DNA of 64,000 bases from Andrena cerasifolii (Eukaryota; Arthropoda; Insecta; Hymenoptera; Andrenidae), in NCBI RefSeq assembly GCF_050908995.1, contig NC_135120.1, positions 14,149,433-14,213,432 on the forward strand, read 5' to 3'. Below are positions 62,001 to 64,000 of this stretch, piece after piece. The stretch's first letter is position 1; every line of letters begins with the position of its first letter. The notes under the pieces were generated by a model. It was not told the origin of the DNA. It did not search any database and saw nothing but the letters and a program-made list of their open reading frames with translations. The position numbers were made by a program, and so were the translations under genes.

Positions 62001-62989
62001 CAGTCCCCTCGTCGCAGGAACATTCCAAGGGCGTTCCATGAACTTTGGAAAGGAAAATGTTTACCCGCTGAAAGAAAGACACCGCCTGCGAGGCGTTATC
62101 TCGCCAGCCGGCAGCGGCATATTGAAAAAATTCTAGAACGAATGAGCCGCGAACATCGTACTCTCGCGACGAACAGTAAACACAGGCGCGGTACTCGACG
62201 AGACGTATGCGGACGTTAGTAAGGGGTGATAACGGTAGTGATGTTTTCGCAACTTAAACAGTATTGGAGCAAAGAATTATGTTTGACTTGTGCCCGCTCT
62301 GCGCCCCCTTATCAACCCCGCGGAGCATCAGAGGGAACGATCAGACGAGCGAAATAAGGTGATAGAGCCTCTATATTCGGGGGGTTGGCCAGATCGAGTT
62401 ATGGCTGGGTACAGGGGGGGTTGGATATTGAGCGCGCGACGAACCCTCGTGAATTTTTCCGGCTCGCAGTCAGCCAATAGTAAAGCAATATAGGGGAAGA
62501 TGCCAGGCCCTATTTATACCGGATTCCGGAGCAGACCTTATTGCTGTTATCGGTGAATATCTGGAAATTAAATACGCCGATACCATCGCTGAACCTCCAT
62601 CTGCCGTTTCAATCGTACGTGGTACATGTACGTATGGGCGCTGATGAGACCCCCTGCAGCCGTATATACGCCCTCCGCCCTTTCACGTTTATGGCCGGCT
62701 CTGTCGGTCGAAAGGGGGTGAGCGGCGCCAGCAAGGGAAACTGGCAACGAAATACCGTGCAATTTGTTAATGGTGAACTCATCGGCGTAGGGAGAACTGT
62801 TCTGGATTGATTGGTCCGTATAGATGGGAATTAATTGAAACTTTATCGATAGCAAAGATGCATCCCAAAGGCACAACGGCGAGGGCCGTTTCTTGGGTCA
62901 ATTGGTATTGATTTTATTGTCGAGATTATGTATTGTGATACCGATGGCCGCAGTTAGTATCTGTTCGCGTGATTCATTGAATTTTCCAC
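56019..62989. other. Non-coding stretch; no recognised gene
   Basis: About 7 kb with no supportable gene. The 230-codon + strand frame at 61527-62219 is GC-rich and Arg/Pro-rich, overlaps a minus-strand frame, and has no domain. A small direct repeat (GACTACTGTT twice, near 58731-58751) and a possible isolated TA/GGGG transposon end at 62493 are the only structures noticed. Confidence 0.35.
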
Positions 62990-63723
62990 TATGTTACATA
63001 TATGTCGGACAGTACTTCAGCTCAACTTGAAGTTGAATCAGATTTGCACTCAATAGCAAGGTGGACTGATACACATGGTCTAAGTCTTAACCCGTTAAAA
63101 ACATCCCTATGCTAGTAGGGTCTAATCCCATACTAGCGCAGGTAAACTCTTTTAAAATTCATTTCAATGCTAACGTTATATATCCTTAAAGCAAACTTAA
63201 AGATCTGGGACTTATTATGGATCCGAACTGGACTTTCGAGCAGCATGTTAATTCGAAAATTGGCATTGCTTATTTTCGTCTACGCAAACTATATGCTGTA
63301 GCGCGGGTCCTTTCTCGTAAGCAAAAACTTATTCTCACCTCTCTACTGATTATATCCTTATTTGATTACGCAGACATAGTGTATTATCCGTGCTTAACTA
63401 AACTTGTCTCTGCGCGTATTAATATGAAGCAGAGATACATGTTACATCTCTGCTGTCTCATATACAAATTGATGTCCACTGGTGTACCGCCGTATCTGCG
63501 TGAATTACTCGTCACAAATCGCGAGCGTCGAGCAGATGAATACATCTCTACCCGACATGAATTTCACCTTTTCGTTCCTTCCTGTCACTCCTCTAAATTT
63601 TACGGCTCCTTTTCCTACTGATCCGCCTTTTACTTTAACTCCCTACCATATGAAATTCGCTCTGTAACCTCTTTCGCATCCTTCAAGCATGCAGTGACAC
63701 TATTTTTTGCTAATCAGCATTAA
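62990..63723 (+). pseudogene. LINE reverse transcriptase C-terminal part, degraded
   Basis: A 5'-truncated, inactivated non-LTR retrotransposon ORF2. The first frame reads YMSDSTSAQLEVESDLHSIA and then RWTDTHGLSLNPLKTS, the region after the YADD motif. A 1-nt shift near 63105 leads into the MLVGSNP frame, with a stop at 63187-63189, then DLGLIMDPNWTFEQHVNSKI, LYAVARVLSRKQKLIL and LFDYADIVYYPCLTK, the conserved RT thumb and C-terminal region of Jockey/CR1-type LINEs. A jump from SARIN to a segment reading IYKLMSTGVPPYL indicates an internal deletion of about 40 codons. Another stop lies at 63619-63621. The typical tail (FNSLPYEIRSVTSFASFKHA) ends at TAA 63721. The catalytic YADD itself is not preserved. 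Confidence 0.92.
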
Positions 63724-63932
63724 CAAATAATTATTAACTTTTACTTTTGTCATTTTCCAACTACACGCGTAGGATGTTAGTTCTTACTTTTGATTATGCT
63801 GTTTGGCCGTCTACATTTACTTTTCGTGTACTCTATTGTGTTAGTTTTAGTTTTAAGTAGCTTTAAATGGTAAGGTTAATAACAGCTGACAGCTGTATCT
63901 CGCCTTTTGCACTCCTCTAGTGTTATATGTGC
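63724..63932 (+). mobile_element. Probable LINE 3' UTR
   Basis: AT-rich non-coding DNA directly after the RT stop, containing TTAGTTTTAGTTTTAAG-like short repeats near 63840-63857. LINE 3' ends often finish in such short repeats. The exact 3' end cannot be fixed, and the next element begins at 63935. Confidence 0.45.
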
Positions 63933-63934
63933 TA

Positions 63935-64000
63935 GGGTAAAGGACCCAATTACTGACACCTAACCAATTACTGCCACCTTAAGCTATTTTACTTAAAATA
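63935..64000 (+). mobile_element. Left end of a TA/GGG element, cut by the window edge
   Basis: After TA (63933-63934) comes GGGTAAAGGACCCAATTACT. The first 13 bases are identical to the left end of the pogo-like element at 10804. Just inside are two copies of a CCAATTACTG(A/C)CACC motif (about 63946-63960 and 63963-63978), unlike the ACCGGAC motif of 10804. It is therefore a sister family with the same terminal head. The right end is outside the window, so length and coding content are unknown. Confidence 0.75.

Noticed and set aside
61527..62219. 230-codon plus-strand frame rich in Arg and Pro
   Set aside because: Composition reflects local GC content. No domain, and the opposite strand is also open over part of it.
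1..64000. tRNA, rRNA, snRNA, known conserved miRNA and CRISPR features
   Set aside because: I looked by eye for tRNA A/B boxes and for conserved insect miRNA mature sequences and found none. No spaced direct-repeat array of CRISPR type exists; the only regular array is the 173-bp foldback repeat. A covariance-model scan would be decisive.

Overview
The window looks like eukaryotic, arthropod-type DNA, most likely from a hymenopteran insect. This is inferred from high CpG content with no visible CpG depletion, very low gene density, spliced-exon signals, and a transposon set of pogo/mariner-like MITEs, PIF/Harbinger, hAT and a LINE. There are no operons, ribosome binding sites or compact ORFs. 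Almost all long open frames are chance frames in GC-rich stretches; several start at non-ATG codons and none carries a recognisable domain.

Layout. 1-2.0 kb: no recognised gene. 2.0-12.4 kb: a cluster of DNA transposons. It holds a 238-bp TA-flanked MITE (2033-2270), a 1.04-kb PIF/Harbinger derivative with a broken transposase remnant (2834-3876), a three-layer nest (outer TA element 5094-8622, middle TA element 5385-8391, innermost foldback element 5812-7903), an 877-bp pogo-like element with a pipsqueak-type DNA-binding fragment (10804-11680) and a 245-bp MITE (12169-12413). Between the nest and the pogo element, 8.9-10.5 kb is a GC/CpG-rich island. It ends in a good splice donor and is a candidate promoter and non-coding first exon.

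12.4-62.9 kb is mostly unannotatable intronic or intergenic DNA. The best host coding feature is a short exon at 16581-16707. It has a strong acceptor, 63 nt of 5' UTR with a minimal ATGTGA uORF, an ATG, a 21-residue signal peptide and a GTGAGT donor in phase 1. No continuation of this gene was found downstream, so the following intron probably runs past the window. Other features in this stretch are a degenerate TA/GGG MITE (25011-25380), a foldback with two ~298-bp arms (38212-38893) and a 227-bp hAT-type MITE (55784-56010).

62.99-64.0 kb: the 3' end of a degraded LINE reverse transcriptase (62990-63723), followed by the left end of another TA/GGG element that runs off the window (63935 onward).

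The most distinctive signal is a shared design. At least six element ends from non-homologous families sit directly after TA, begin with GGG, and carry two or more copies of a family-specific motif just inside the terminus. The single coding fragment among them points to a pogo/Tigger-type transposase. The foldback at the core of the nest has 7-bp flanking repeats, long arms with a 173-bp tandem repeat, and a short spliced-looking Cys-rich ORF. It is the best candidate for an undescribed element.
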